A DNA stretch of 64,000 nucleotides from Maricaulis sp017643475 (GTDB lineage: Bacteria; Pseudomonadota; Alphaproteobacteria; Caulobacterales; Maricaulaceae), in NCBI RefSeq assembly GCF_047123815.1, contig NZ_CP138920.1:1426001-1490000 (forward strand), read 5' to 3'. Positions 1 through 8,407 of the stretch are shown here, piece by piece; positions within the stretch are counted from its first letter, which is position 1, and every line of letters starts with the position of its first letter. The notes under the pieces were generated by a model. It had not been told where the DNA came from. It saw only the letters and a list, made by a program, of their open reading frames with translations, and did not search any database. A program made the position numbers and the translations under genes.

Positions 1-1827
1 GCGCCTTCGCCAAATTCGGTGACGCTGACGATACACCATTCCTTCGTCGCCCTGCCGGATGCGGGCTACACACCCCGTATGGCCGACGACCGCGCCGGGA
101 GCATCATCACCAGCGTCTATGACATGGCCGCGCCGCTGGACGAGCCGGTCCGCCGCTCATTTGCCTTGCGTCACCGCCTGGAACGTATTGATCCCTCCGC
201 CACGTCTGGCCCGGTCGTGGAACCGATAGTCTATTATGTTGACCGCGGCGCCCCGGAAGTCATCCGCCAGGCCCTGATCGAGGGCGGCAACTGGTGGGGC
301 CAGGCTTTCGAGGCTGCCGGTTTTGAAAACGCCTATCGTGTCGAGCTCCTGCCGGAAGGCGCTCACCCGGCCGATGTGCGCTACAACATGATCCAGTGGG
401 TCCACCGCCAGACACGCGGCTGGTCCTATGGCGGCTCGGTCATCGACCCGCGCACGGGCGAGATCATCAAGGGCCACGTCATCCTGGGCAGCCAGCGCGT
501 GCGCCAGGATCGCATGATCTTTGAAGGTTTGCTCGGCGTTGACGGAACAGGAAGCGGCGGCGCCAATGATCCGCTGGAACTGGCTCTTGCCCGCATTCGC
601 CAGCTTTCGGCCCACGAAATCGGCCACACGATCGGCCTCGCCCATAATTTCGCGGCCAGCATTAACAACCGGGCCTCGGTGATGGATTACCCGGCCCCCT
701 GGGTGCGCATGAGTGACGCTGGTGAGTTTGATGTCTCCCGGGCCTATGACACCGATATCGGAGAGTGGGATATCACGGCGATATCCTGGCTCTATGGCCA
801 GGCCGCGACACCTGCCGCCGAGGCGAACCTGATCGAGGGCGTTCTGGAAGACGCCCGCGATAACGGCCTTCTCTACATCACCGACCTGCATGCGCGTGGC
901 AGCAATGCGGCCCACCCTCTGGCCAATCTCTGGGACAATGGCCCTGACCCCGTCGCCGAGCTGCGCGAGATCATCGATGTGCGCAACGCCGCCCTGGCCG
1001 GTTTCGGCCAGCAGGTCATGGCGGCCGACCAGCCGCTGAGCTCGCTGCGCGGTGTTTTCCCGCCGATCTATCTGTATCACCGTTACCAGGCCGAAGCCGC
1101 TGCCAAGACACTGGGCGGCGTTCACTTTGCCTATGAGACAAACGCCGTTGGTGCAGCCGGCCTGCGCACCGCGTCCGCTGCGGACCAGCGCGATGCACTG
1201 GCCGCCCTGACAGCAACGCTGGAACCGGGCTTCCTGGACATCAGCGACCAGACGCTGGCCCTTTTGGCACCGGCTCCGTTCGCAGACTATGACGCGGCGG
1301 CAACGCGGGAGTTGTTCAACTCCTCCCTCTACCCGGCTTTCAGTCGCCGTGACGCAGCGGCAGCTGCCAGCCGCATCAGCCTCAATGCCATGCTGTCTTC
1401 GGGGCGGGTGGCGCGCATCGCGGATCAGTCCGCACGCGATGAGAACCAGCTGGGCCCGGACGAGCTGTTCTCCACAGTGGAAGCTGCGGTCTTCAACGCC
1501 CCGCGCGGTGAGGCAGCACGCCTGACGCCCATTCGCGAAGCCGTACAGACCGAATATGCCGATCGCCTTCTCGCCCTGGCCAGCTCGGATAATCCAGCCG
1601 TGGCTTCCCTCGGCCGGGCGCGTTTGACCGGGCTTTCACGCTTCCTGTCCCGCGGCTCCAACGCCCATCGTAACTGGTTGGCGCAGCGTATCGAGACCGG
1701 TTTGGCACGCATTGGTGAAGGCGAGGACCTTGCTGACAGTGATACCGCCATCCCGCCGGGCAGCCCGATCGGTGCCGACAGTTGCTGGCATTGCGACAGC
1801 GCCGAGCTTCTCTACGGAGCACGCTGA
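1..1827 (+). CDS. Zinc-dependent metzincin-like metalloprotease, 5' end missing
   Basis: The reading frame is open from base 1, and the first codon that could start (GTG at 19) is in the middle of conserved-looking sequence, so the gene begins upstream of the window. The visible 608 residues contain HEIGHTIGLAHNF, an HExxHxxGxxH zinc site, at about residues 199-211. A Met-turn (SVMDYPAPW) follows some 20 residues later. Both are diagnostic of metzincin-type peptidases. The flanking regions resemble the large secreted DUF5117/DUF4953 zinc metalloproteases of Proteobacteria. It is probably exported, but the signal peptide lies outside the window. The C-terminus overlaps the convergent YbaN-like gene by 16 bases. 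Confidence 0.85.
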   Translation, partial: APSPNSVTLTIHHSFVALPDAGYTPRMADDRAGSIITSVYDMAAPLDEPVRRSFALRHRLERIDPSATSGPVVEPIVYYVDRGAPEVIRQALIEGGNWWGQAFEAAGFENAYRVELLPEGAHPADVRYNMIQWVHRQTRGWSYGGSVIDPRTGEIIKGHVILGSQRVRQDRMIFEGLLGVDGTGSGGANDPLELALARIRQLSAHEIGHTIGLAHNFAASINNRASVMDYPAPWVRMSDAGEFDVSRAYDTDIGEWDITAISWLYGQAATPAAEANLIEGVLEDARDNGLLYITDLHARGSNAAHPLANLWDNGPDPVAELREIIDVRNAALAGFGQQVMAADQPLSSLRGVFPPIYLYHRYQAEAAAKTLGGVHFAYETNAVGAAGLRTASAADQRDALAALTATLEPGFLDISDQTLALLAPAPFADYDAAATRELFNSSLYPAFSRRDAAAAASRISLNAMLSSGRVARIADQSARDENQLGPDELFSTVEAAVFNAPRGEAARLTPIREAVQTEYADRLLALASSDNPAVASLGRARLTGLSRFLSRGSNAHRNWLAQRIETGLARIGEGEDLADSDTAIPPGSPIGADSCWHCDSAELLYGAR

Positions 1828-2204
1828 CTCTTGCCTTTCTCTCCCGGTCCGCCGGGCCGGGAGAGAATGAAAGTGGCGGACGCCGTGAGCACCAGCGCCT
1901 GGGTCAGAAGGATCCACCAGCCCAGCCCCATGAACCAGCTCAAGGCGAAAGCCCCGATCATCACAGCGATGGCGATGATCTTGGAATTGCGATCAATGGC
2001 GCCATAGTCACGCCAATTGCGGATCAGCGGGCCGAAACTTCTATGGTTGAGCAGCCAGTCATGCAGGCGTTTGGAACTGCGCGCGAAAGCATAGGCCGCC
2101 AGCAGCAGGAATGGCGTCGTGGGCAAGAGTGGCAACAGCGCGCCGGCAATCGCCAGCCCCGTCATCAACAGCCCGAAAATCAGCCACAGGGCACGACGGA
2201 TCAT
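1812..2204 (-). CDS. YbaN-like DUF454 inner-membrane protein
   Basis: The 130-residue protein has a hydrophobic N-terminal hairpin (about residues 5-40, with the LPLLPTTPFLLLAA signature of DUF454/YbaN) and another hydrophobic segment at about 78-112. Family members are small inner-membrane proteins of unknown function. The ATG overlaps the stop of the upstream M19 dipeptidase gene by four bases (ATGA), which suggests translational coupling. The last 16 bases overlap the convergent metalloprotease gene. Confidence 0.85.
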   Translation of the reverse strand: MIRRALWLIFGLLMTGLAIAGALLPLLPTTPFLLLAAYAFARSSKRLHDWLLNHRSFGPLIRNWRDYGAIDRNSKIIAIAVMIGAFALSWFMGLGWWILLTQALVLTASATFILSRPGGPGEKGKSQRAP

Positions 2205-3362
2205 TCGCCCTCACCCTCCGGCAGATTGGCGAGGAAGAAACGGATCGCATTCTCGCCCATGATCAGCGCGACCTCGTCACGAGAGAAACCCTGACGCAAA
2301 AGCTCGTGCGTAAGTACAGCGAGCTCTGCGCCGTCGAAACTGGCGGTGATGGCGCCGTCATAGTCCGAGCCCAGCGCAACGTGATCGATTCCCACCAGCT
2401 GGACCGCTGCCGTGATCGCCCGGGCGACACCGGCGGGACTGTCATCACAGGTCACATCCGCCCAGAAACCGATCCCGATCAGACCGCCCGCAGCGGCGAT
2501 CTCCCGCATCAGCGCATCCGGCAGGTTGCGCTGGGTCTGACAGTGACCGTGAATACCGGTGTGGGACACGATGACCGGCTCATCAATCAGGCCCAGCACA
2601 TCGCGCACAACCTGGTGCGAGGAGTGGGCCACATCGATCACCATTCCCATGTCCACAGCTTGCAACACGACCTGCTCGCCAAAGGCACTGAGCCCGTCAC
2701 CTGCAAGGCCGTGCAGGGAACCACCCAGTTCGTTGTGAAAGAAGTGATGCAGGCCGAGCACCCGATAACCTTCATCATGGAGCCGTTGAAGATTATCGAT
2801 CTCGCCTTCCAGGGAATGCGCGCCTTCCGTCGCCAGCAGCGCCACCATCGGCCCGTCTGGATCGGCCAGGGCGGCTCGCAGGTCAGCTGATGTCCGACCG
2901 ATCACCAGCTCGTCGCCCGCACGCTCAATACGCTGCAAACGGCGGGCATGGAAACGCGCGCGGGCAAACAGGGAATTCCAGGTATCCACCGGCCAGCGCT
3001 GAACCACTGCAAGCGCGGTGATGTTGTCGCTGTCGGCTGAGTTGCTCTGGTAATTCTGGCCGGAGGGCGTCTTGGTGACACTGGCAAAGACCTGAAGGCG
3101 CACATTGGAATGGGCTAGGCGCGGAAGGTCGGTATGGCCACGATTATTCCAGCGACGCGGATTGCGCATCCACAGCAACATGTCCGAATGCAGGTCCGCG
3201 ACACGCAGCTCGTCGTGAAGCGCGCGCTTCGGCTGATACCTGATACGGCGCATGAGGATGTACGCCATTCATATCGTTATCGACATGGGCGGGCAGGATC
3301 CGGAACACCCCGATGAGGATGGCCGCAACAAGAACCACAAGAGCGGACAGAATGATGCGCAT
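2201..3362 (-). pseudogene. Membrane-anchored M19 dipeptidase, frameshifted near its N-terminus
   Basis: From the ATG at 3362 the protein starts with an N-terminal membrane anchor (residues about 3-24) and a linker ending VSAEARA. It then runs out of frame in an eight-base GC repeat at 3220-3227. The next frame begins at once with RALHDELRVADLHSD, the normal start of a renal dipeptidase domain. Adding one GC unit joins both parts into about 387 residues. The domain has the M19 metal ligands in order: HSD, the Glu in ATEGAH, the His in VAHSS, the His in VSHTG, and the Asp in GSDYDG. M19 enzymes hydrolyse dipeptides with a dinuclear zinc site; the anchor suggests a periplasmic-facing enzyme. 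An ATG at 3268 in the downstream frame could give 355 residues without the anchor. The break could be a sequencing error. Confidence 0.8.
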
Positions 3363-3402
3363 GACAATCTCCGTGCCAACAGCTTGCCGGGGTTTGCCAC
3401 AC

Positions 3403-3434
3403 AAAAAAAGAGGCCGCTGGCTCGCAGCGGCCTC
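3403..3434 (-). terminator. Rho-independent terminator
   Basis: A perfect 10-bp stem (3410-3419 with 3425-3434, five-base loop) is followed on the minus strand by a run of seven T. It lies just past the stop of the secreted repeat protein at 3457. Confidence 0.85.
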
Positions 3435-3456
3435 TCCGATTGTCAGACGAGTTGAA

Positions 3457-4356
3457 CTATTCGCTGTAGAGCTCGGAAATGGAGAGGCTCGCATTGGCGT
3501 TTTCGCCCTGGCGATACGAACCGATCCAGATGTCATATGTGCCGGACATGGCATTGTGGAAGGTCAGCGCCGGATTGAGGCCGGCATTGCCGCCATCGTC
3601 GTCACAGTGCCAGTTTCCGTTCGGATCATTGATCAGAAGCGTCGTGTCGGAACTCGAATTCGCTGAAATAATCAGCGGCAGGGAACCCGCCGAGAAGCTG
3701 AGCTCGAAGTCCGGCGGGCCCGCGACCCAACCGCGGCAGCCCGAACGAACATCCGACGCAGCAAACTGGCCACCGGACACCACGTTCACACGATAGGGGT
3801 CGGGCGCAAATCCGGAATTCAGGCTGACCGAACCATACAGGGCCGGCAGGCTGTAATCCGGGCCATAGACGGTCGGCTGGTCATAGTGCTCGGCCACTTC
3901 GCCGATTTCGGAAACCGACAGGGTCGAGCTGGCATATTCGCCGGACTGGTAGGAACCAACCCAGACGTCGTAACGGCCTGACAGCGGGTTGGAGAATGAA
4001 ATCAGCGGGTTGAGACCTTCGCCACCATCATCGTCGCAATACCAGTTGCCGTTCGGGTCATTGATAACGAGCGTCGTATCACTGTTGGAATCGACACCAA
4101 TTGTCAGGTCGAACAGATTGCCCGCGCTGTACGAAACCGAATAATCCGGCGCATTGGCAATCCAGCCACGACAGTTTCCACCGACATTCGAAGCCGAAAT
4201 CGTTCCCCCGGACGTGATCTGTGCCGTGTGTGGATCCGGTGTGAAACCGGAGTTCAGCGACACGCTGCCAGCCGTCGCCGGCTGTGTGAAATCCTGAGCA
4301 AACGCACTACTTCCCAGCGCCAATACACTCGCCGAGATCGCAAGAACATATTTCAT
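3457..4356 (-). CDS. Secreted protein with two tandem PPC-like domains
   Basis: Starting at the ATG at 4356, which has an AAGGGG ribosome site, the protein is 299 residues with a clear signal peptide (cleavage after SSAFA, about residue 19). The mature part is two copies of a domain of about 130 residues. Each starts GSVSLNSGF-PDP, contains CRGW, then DTTLVINDPNGNW-CDDDGG, and ends YD-W-GSY--GE. The second copy starts at about residue 165. The pattern resembles bacterial pre-peptidase C-terminal (PPC) modules; the Asp-rich segment could bind calcium and the paired Cys could form disulfides. No catalytic domain is present, so the role is unknown. An in-frame upstream extension to 4488 lacks a ribosome site and would hide the signal peptide. 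Confidence 0.8.
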   Translation of the reverse strand: MKYVLAISASVLALGSSAFAQDFTQPATAGSVSLNSGFTPDPHTAQITSGGTISASNVGGNCRGWIANAPDYSVSYSAGNLFDLTIGVDSNSDTTLVINDPNGNWYCDDDGGEGLNPLISFSNPLSGRYDVWVGSYQSGEYASSTLSVSEIGEVAEHYDQPTVYGPDYSLPALYGSVSLNSGFAPDPYRVNVVSGGQFAASDVRSGCRGWVAGPPDFELSFSAGSLPLIISANSSSDTTLLINDPNGNWHCDDDGGNAGLNPALTFHNAMSGTYDIWIGSYRQGENANASLSISELYSE

Positions 4357-4457
4357 CTTGATCCCCTTTTCCCTGATGCGGGGTGCCTGGCACCGCGCAT
4401 ACCCTAAGATGGCAACATTAGGGGATAGAGGGCCTGAACCCCAGCTGAATGCTGAAA

Positions 4458-5957
4458 TTAGTCCTGCGCCCCCTCGTCGCTCGCCCAACCAAGGGCAGCG
4501 GTGATGAGGTGGAAAATCGTGTTCTGCTCCATGGAACCCGTGAAATAATGCGAGCGCGGACCATTGGCGAAAAGCGCTACATCGGCACCGGAATGCGTCT
4601 CGGCCGGGCGCCTTACCGTCGCCTCCTGACGATAGCTGGTATCCTGAACCTCTTCCTCGGTCAGCGCCTCGTCATCTTCCGAACGCGTGTTGGGACCATT
4701 GGCATAACCGATCGTCGTATAGGGACGACCGGTGGCGTCGAACGTCAGGCTTGGCTCACCACCACGCTCTTCCATATTGGCAGAGCGCACGAGACCCAGG
4801 ATCGGATTACCGCGTGCAGGATAACCCGAAATCGTCATGGTGTGACCGTGGTCGGCTGTGACCAGGATCAGCGTTTCATCCAGATCGACAAGCTCTACCG
4901 CGGCGGCGATCGCATCCGCAAAAGCCTGCATGTCCGTAAAGGCGCGATAGGCATTGGTCGCGTGGTGAGCGTGATCGACACGACCCGCCTCCACGAGCAG
5001 GACATAACCATCCTCGTCATTTTCCAGACGGCGCACGGCGAAGGACGTCAGCTCGGCGAGGGAAGGCTCCTCCTCGCTGACGCGGTCCGCCTCGAACGCC
5101 AGGTGGCTGCCGGTGAAAAGACCGAGCACCGGAGCCTCATCCTCGGCTGCAAGGCTCCTGAATTCCTGTGCGGTGGTTGCGGTGGCACCGCCACGATCCG
5201 CCCACTCCTGCATCAGGTTGCGGCCGTCGCCGCGACGTCCGCCTCCCCCCTCGGGCAGGAAGGCCTGGCGCCCACCACCCAGCACCACATCCAGCCCGTC
5301 GCCATGGTCGAATGAGAGAAGCTGAGCCGCGATATCCTCACAACCGGCCTCCACGGCTTCGTCCGGAAGCACCGTATCCAGTTCCCACGTGCGGGAAGAT
5401 GAATGAGCATAGGTCGCTGCCGGCGTCGCATGGGTAATGCGTGCGGTGGAGATAATGCCGGTCGCCATGCCACGATCCTCGGCGAGCTCGACCAGGGTTG
5501 CGGGCGGCGTGGAGGAGCCGTCGCAGACGTCCAGGAACTGGTCACCACGCACACTCAGCGCGCCATTGCGTGTTTTGACCCCGGTAACCATGGCCGAGGC
5601 CGTGTTTGCCGAATCCGGTACCTGGGCATCGGTAGAATAGGTCCGCACCAGTGCCGCGTCCGGAAAGCTCTCGAAGCTCAGCAAATGTTCCACATCATCC
5701 TGACCCAGCCCATTCTGCTGGCCATCGAAGATCCGTGCTGCCGTGATTGTCGGAATACTCATCCCGTCGGCGACAAAAAGGATGACATTGCGTGCCTCTT
5801 GCGGGCGCAGGCGCCGCTCGATACGCGCGCGTGCCTCGGCCTGTGCCCGGACCCAGGTCTCATCCCGAGTGGTTTCGCCAGACTGGGCATGACCTGCGGA
5901 ACAGATCGTCGAGACGGCCGCCAGAACGGACACGGCGGTGCTGATTGAAACGCGCAC
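4458..5957 (-). CDS. phoA: Periplasmic alkaline phosphatase (PhoA family)
   Basis: This 499-residue protein hydrolyses phosphate monoesters outside the cytoplasm. A signal peptide covers residues 1-24 (cleavage after AGHA). Metal and catalytic features are in the expected order: Asp64 in VADGMS, the phosphorylated Ser116 in PDSANTAS, HATPAA, the EAGRVDHAHHA ligand cluster, TADHGH, and a C-terminal THSGADVALFA histidine. The length fits the family. It is followed downstream by the secreted repeat protein on the same strand with a gap of about 100 bases, and it sits just upstream of (in transcription sense, after) the che operon end. A PhoB box was not recognised upstream. The symbol is by family; substrate specificity is not shown. 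Confidence 0.9.
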   Translation of the reverse strand: MRVSISTAVSVLAAVSTICSAGHAQSGETTRDETWVRAQAEARARIERRLRPQEARNVILFVADGMSIPTITAARIFDGQQNGLGQDDVEHLLSFESFPDAALVRTYSTDAQVPDSANTASAMVTGVKTRNGALSVRGDQFLDVCDGSSTPPATLVELAEDRGMATGIISTARITHATPAATYAHSSSRTWELDTVLPDEAVEAGCEDIAAQLLSFDHGDGLDVVLGGGRQAFLPEGGGGRRGDGRNLMQEWADRGGATATTAQEFRSLAAEDEAPVLGLFTGSHLAFEADRVSEEEPSLAELTSFAVRRLENDEDGYVLLVEAGRVDHAHHATNAYRAFTDMQAFADAIAAAVELVDLDETLILVTADHGHTMTISGYPARGNPILGLVRSANMEERGGEPSLTFDATGRPYTTIGYANGPNTRSEDDEALTEEEVQDTSYRQEATVRRPAETHSGADVALFANGPRSHYFTGSMEQNTIFHLITAALGWASDEGAQD

Positions 5958-6034
5958 TGAACATCCTCCAATATTCTTCGTCGGCTCGCCTAGCGGAGCT
6001 GGAGCCGGAAATCCAGTGAACTATCAGAGACGAC

Positions 6035-6887
6035 CTAGTCGCTCTGCAGCAAGATGGTTGCTTCAACCAGGTTGCCCCGACCCAGATAGGTCAGACTGGA
6101 AAAGGAAAGGTCGCGGGCCATGGCGATACCGCGACCGCGATAGCCTTCGGTTGGAACATCGCTGTCGACATAATTGTCGTATTCGAAGCCCTCGCCATCA
6201 TCCTGGATGGTGATCGAGATCATGCGCTCACCGCGCTGGAAGTTCACCAGGACGACACGCCCCGCATATTCCGCGCTGTTGAGGCGACGCTCTACCTCGT
6301 CACGCCACTTGCCGTCGATCAGCAGCTCCTGCTTCTCCTGGGCTGTGATTTCCAGGTTGCCGTGCTCGACGGCATTGATCAGCAATTCCTGAAGGCCGAT
6401 CGCAACCAGGTCCGAATTCGGACAGGCAAGGGCGAGCATCGTTGCCAGATTACGTGCCTCATCCAGCGAGGAGAGCACAAACTGACCATGATTGATGGTG
6501 CCGACCGCGGATTGGCGGCTGGCAACATCACGACGCAGGCTGGCGACTTGCGAGCGAAACTCCGATGCCGCCGAATAGACCGAACTGAGCACCTGGGCGT
6601 CGACATCCACCGGAAGGACAAAATCGGCTCGTCCTGGCGAGGCATCGACCGAAATCAAGATGGTTTGTACGATCGCGTCTGTCTGCGCGCGCGGCAACGA
6701 GAATATCCGCATGGGCGTCGTCAACAATGACGATACCGACGTTCGAGAAATCCGGCGCCTCGTCGTGGGCAATGGCGTGGCCCAGCTCGTCGCCAAGCAC
6801 GTCCGGGATCAGGCGGGAAAGGCGCGGATCCTTGAATCGGACCCAGACCTTGCCGTCGCTGGCGCTGGCCGGGAGTTCAGCAATCAC
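6035..6887 (-). pseudogene. HATPase anti-sigma/serine-kinase-like protein with N-terminal receiver-like domain, frameshifted
   Basis: The gene starts at GTG 6887, overlapping the stop of the receiver-PP2C gene by four bases. About 60 residues encode an alpha/beta segment with VGIVIVDDAHADIL, like the first half of a divergent receiver domain. The frame is lost in the GC run at 6685-6693. The neighbouring frame continues QTDAIVQTILISVDA and then a GHKL ATPase domain: N-box LINAVEHGN, DDGEGF, and GRGIAMA. One extra GC unit gives a single 284-residue protein. Such ATPase domains, next to PP2C and STAS genes, act in RsbW/SpoIIAB partner switching by binding or phosphorylating the STAS partner. 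A separate start for the ATPase part is possible but has no ribosome site. It is the last gene of the operon. Confidence 0.72.
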
Positions 6888-8083
6888 GCCTTCACCTCCA
6901 ACCGCAATATGGTGAGGTCGTCCGGCATGCTCTCCGGGAAACATCCGAAAATGCTGCGCACCAGGGCATCGGCGAAACCGGCCTTGTTGCGGTTAGCAAG
7001 CCCTGAACGAATGTGCTCAACCAGATCCGCGACCTCAAGCGACTGGGTCGGATCATCGAAGTCCTCATACAGTGCATCGCTGTAGAGGCAGAGCTGGTCA
7101 CCCGGCTGCATCTGCAGGCGGTGATTGCTGTACTCCGAGCTGGGCAGGCAGCCCATGATCACACCGCTACCGTCGAGCTGGATTGCCTCGGCACCGCGTA
7201 TCAAGACCGGTGTCGGCGCGCCCGCGCCTGCATAGGTGAGCGTTCGGTCACGGCGGTCATAGATGCCATAGAAACCCGTCGAGAAATGCTGGACCGGAAG
7301 CATGCGGTACAGATCGGCAGAGACCTGTGCCAGCCATCTCGCCGGGTCACTGCGCAACTCTTTGTGGGAATTGACCAGCATGTGCAGGCGAAACGCGTTG
7401 ATCGCTGCGGACACACCGTGCCCGGACAGGTCGAACATCAACAGGCCGAAACGGTCTTCATCGACTTCGAAGGCTTCCCACAGGTCACCGCCAAGCTTGT
7501 GCGAAGCGCGATAGAAGGCCTCGACCTCCGCGCCCTTGGGTTGAGCCAGTCCCTCCAGCTCTTCCGGTGATTTGAGCAGCGACATCTGCATGGCTTCCGC
7601 CGTGTGCAGCTCCTCCTCCATCCGGTTTTGATAGCGCTGCAGGCGGTCGATCATACGGCGACGCTCGATATGCAGACGCAGGCGCGAGACAAGTTCAGCT
7701 GCATTGATCGGCTTGGAAACGAGATCGCTGGCACCTTCGTCAAAGGCCCGGACCCGTTGATTGCCTTCCTGCACGCCGGACTGAATCAGGATCGGCACAT
7801 CGCTTTTAAGCGTATTGCGAATCTCGTGACAGACCTCGAACCCGTCCATGCGCGGCATGACAATGTCGAGCACGACAACATCCGGCTCGTTCTTTCTGAA
7901 CCTTTCGAGCGCATCCAGACCATCGACCGCGTAGTCAAGATTAGAGAAACCCGCAGCCTTGAGCACGCTTCCGATGAGCATGCGAGATGATCTCAAATCA
8001 TCAACAATCAGGACACGAGCATCGTTCGCCTCAATCGTCGCAGACGCAATCTCGGTGTCGACCGGCTTCGGTTTCGCACTCAT
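6884..8083 (-). CDS. Response regulator with PP2C-type (RsbU-like) phosphatase output
   Basis: The 399 residues comprise a receiver domain (about 22-140, acidic pair at VDD 28-29, phospho-acceptor Asp73 in VLDIVMPRMDG, Lys in SKPIN), a coiled-coil linker, and a SpoIIE/RsbU PP2C domain (about 190-399). The PP2C metal-binding motifs are GGDLWE and FDLSGHGVSAA, and the C-terminus is DDLTILRLEV. Such proteins dephosphorylate STAS anti-sigma-factor antagonists when the receiver is phosphorylated. The STAS gene lies 12 bases upstream in the operon and the HATPase overlaps its stop, so all three parts of a partner switch are adjacent. CheA is the obvious candidate phosphodonor (inference). Confidence 0.9.
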   Translation of the reverse strand: MSAKPKPVDTEIASATIEANDARVLIVDDLRSSRMLIGSVLKAAGFSNLDYAVDGLDALERFRKNEPDVVVLDIVMPRMDGFEVCHEIRNTLKSDVPILIQSGVQEGNQRVRAFDEGASDLVSKPINAAELVSRLRLHIERRRMIDRLQRYQNRMEEELHTAEAMQMSLLKSPEELEGLAQPKGAEVEAFYRASHKLGGDLWEAFEVDEDRFGLLMFDLSGHGVSAAINAFRLHMLVNSHKELRSDPARWLAQVSADLYRMLPVQHFSTGFYGIYDRRDRTLTYAGAGAPTPVLIRGAEAIQLDGSGVIMGCLPSSEYSNHRLQMQPGDQLCLYSDALYEDFDDPTQSLEVADLVEHIRSGLANRNKAGFADALVRSIFGCFPESMPDDLTILRLEVKA

Positions 8084-8095
8084 AGCAGACCCTTA

Positions 8096-8398
8096 TCAGG
8101 TGATGGGGATAATCTGATCGACCTTGGACAACTCGATCACCTTCGCCACGTGACCATTGACTCCGGTCAGAGACATTTTCTTGGATTCTTTCATGGCTCT
8201 GTCATTGGCCAGAAGGAGCATGCCGATGCCCGCGGAGTCGATCATCTTGGTCTGGCCGAGATCGAGTGTGACCTGGGTCTCATCACCCGAAGCGATCAGC
8301 TTGACGATGGACTTGAAACGCTCGTGATCATCAAAAGTCAGAACGCCGGAAATACGCACGTGCAGCCTTTCTCCGGAGTGGTCAGCGGTGTATTCCAT
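8096..8398 (-). CDS. STAS-domain anti-sigma factor antagonist (RsbV/SpoIIAA-like)
   Basis: The 100-residue single STAS domain has the canonical phosphorylation segment MIDSAGIGMLLLA; the Ser in DSAG is the residue phosphorylated by RsbW-type kinases and freed by RsbU-type phosphatases. It sits between the soluble MCP-like gene and the receiver-PP2C gene. It is the likely substrate of the PP2C and HATPase proteins encoded immediately downstream. In contrast to the STAS gene at 17996, this one keeps the serine. Confidence 0.88.
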   Translation of the reverse strand: MEYTADHSGERLHVRISGVLTFDDHERFKSIVKLIASGDETQVTLDLGQTKMIDSAGIGMLLLANDRAMKESKKMSLTGVNGHVAKVIELSKVDQIIPIT

Positions 8399-8407
8399 TC
8401 TTCTCCC

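Noticed and set aside
3220..3227. Programmed ribosomal frameshift in the dipeptidase
   Set aside because: There is no slippery heptamer of the X XXY YYZ type or downstream stimulator, and the other breaks share the same sequence type, which favours sequence error.
6685..6693. Two separate genes (receiver fragment and HATPase) in place of one
   Set aside because: The receiver-like segment stops midway through a fold, and the ATPase frame has no start with a ribosome site. One GC unit joins them.
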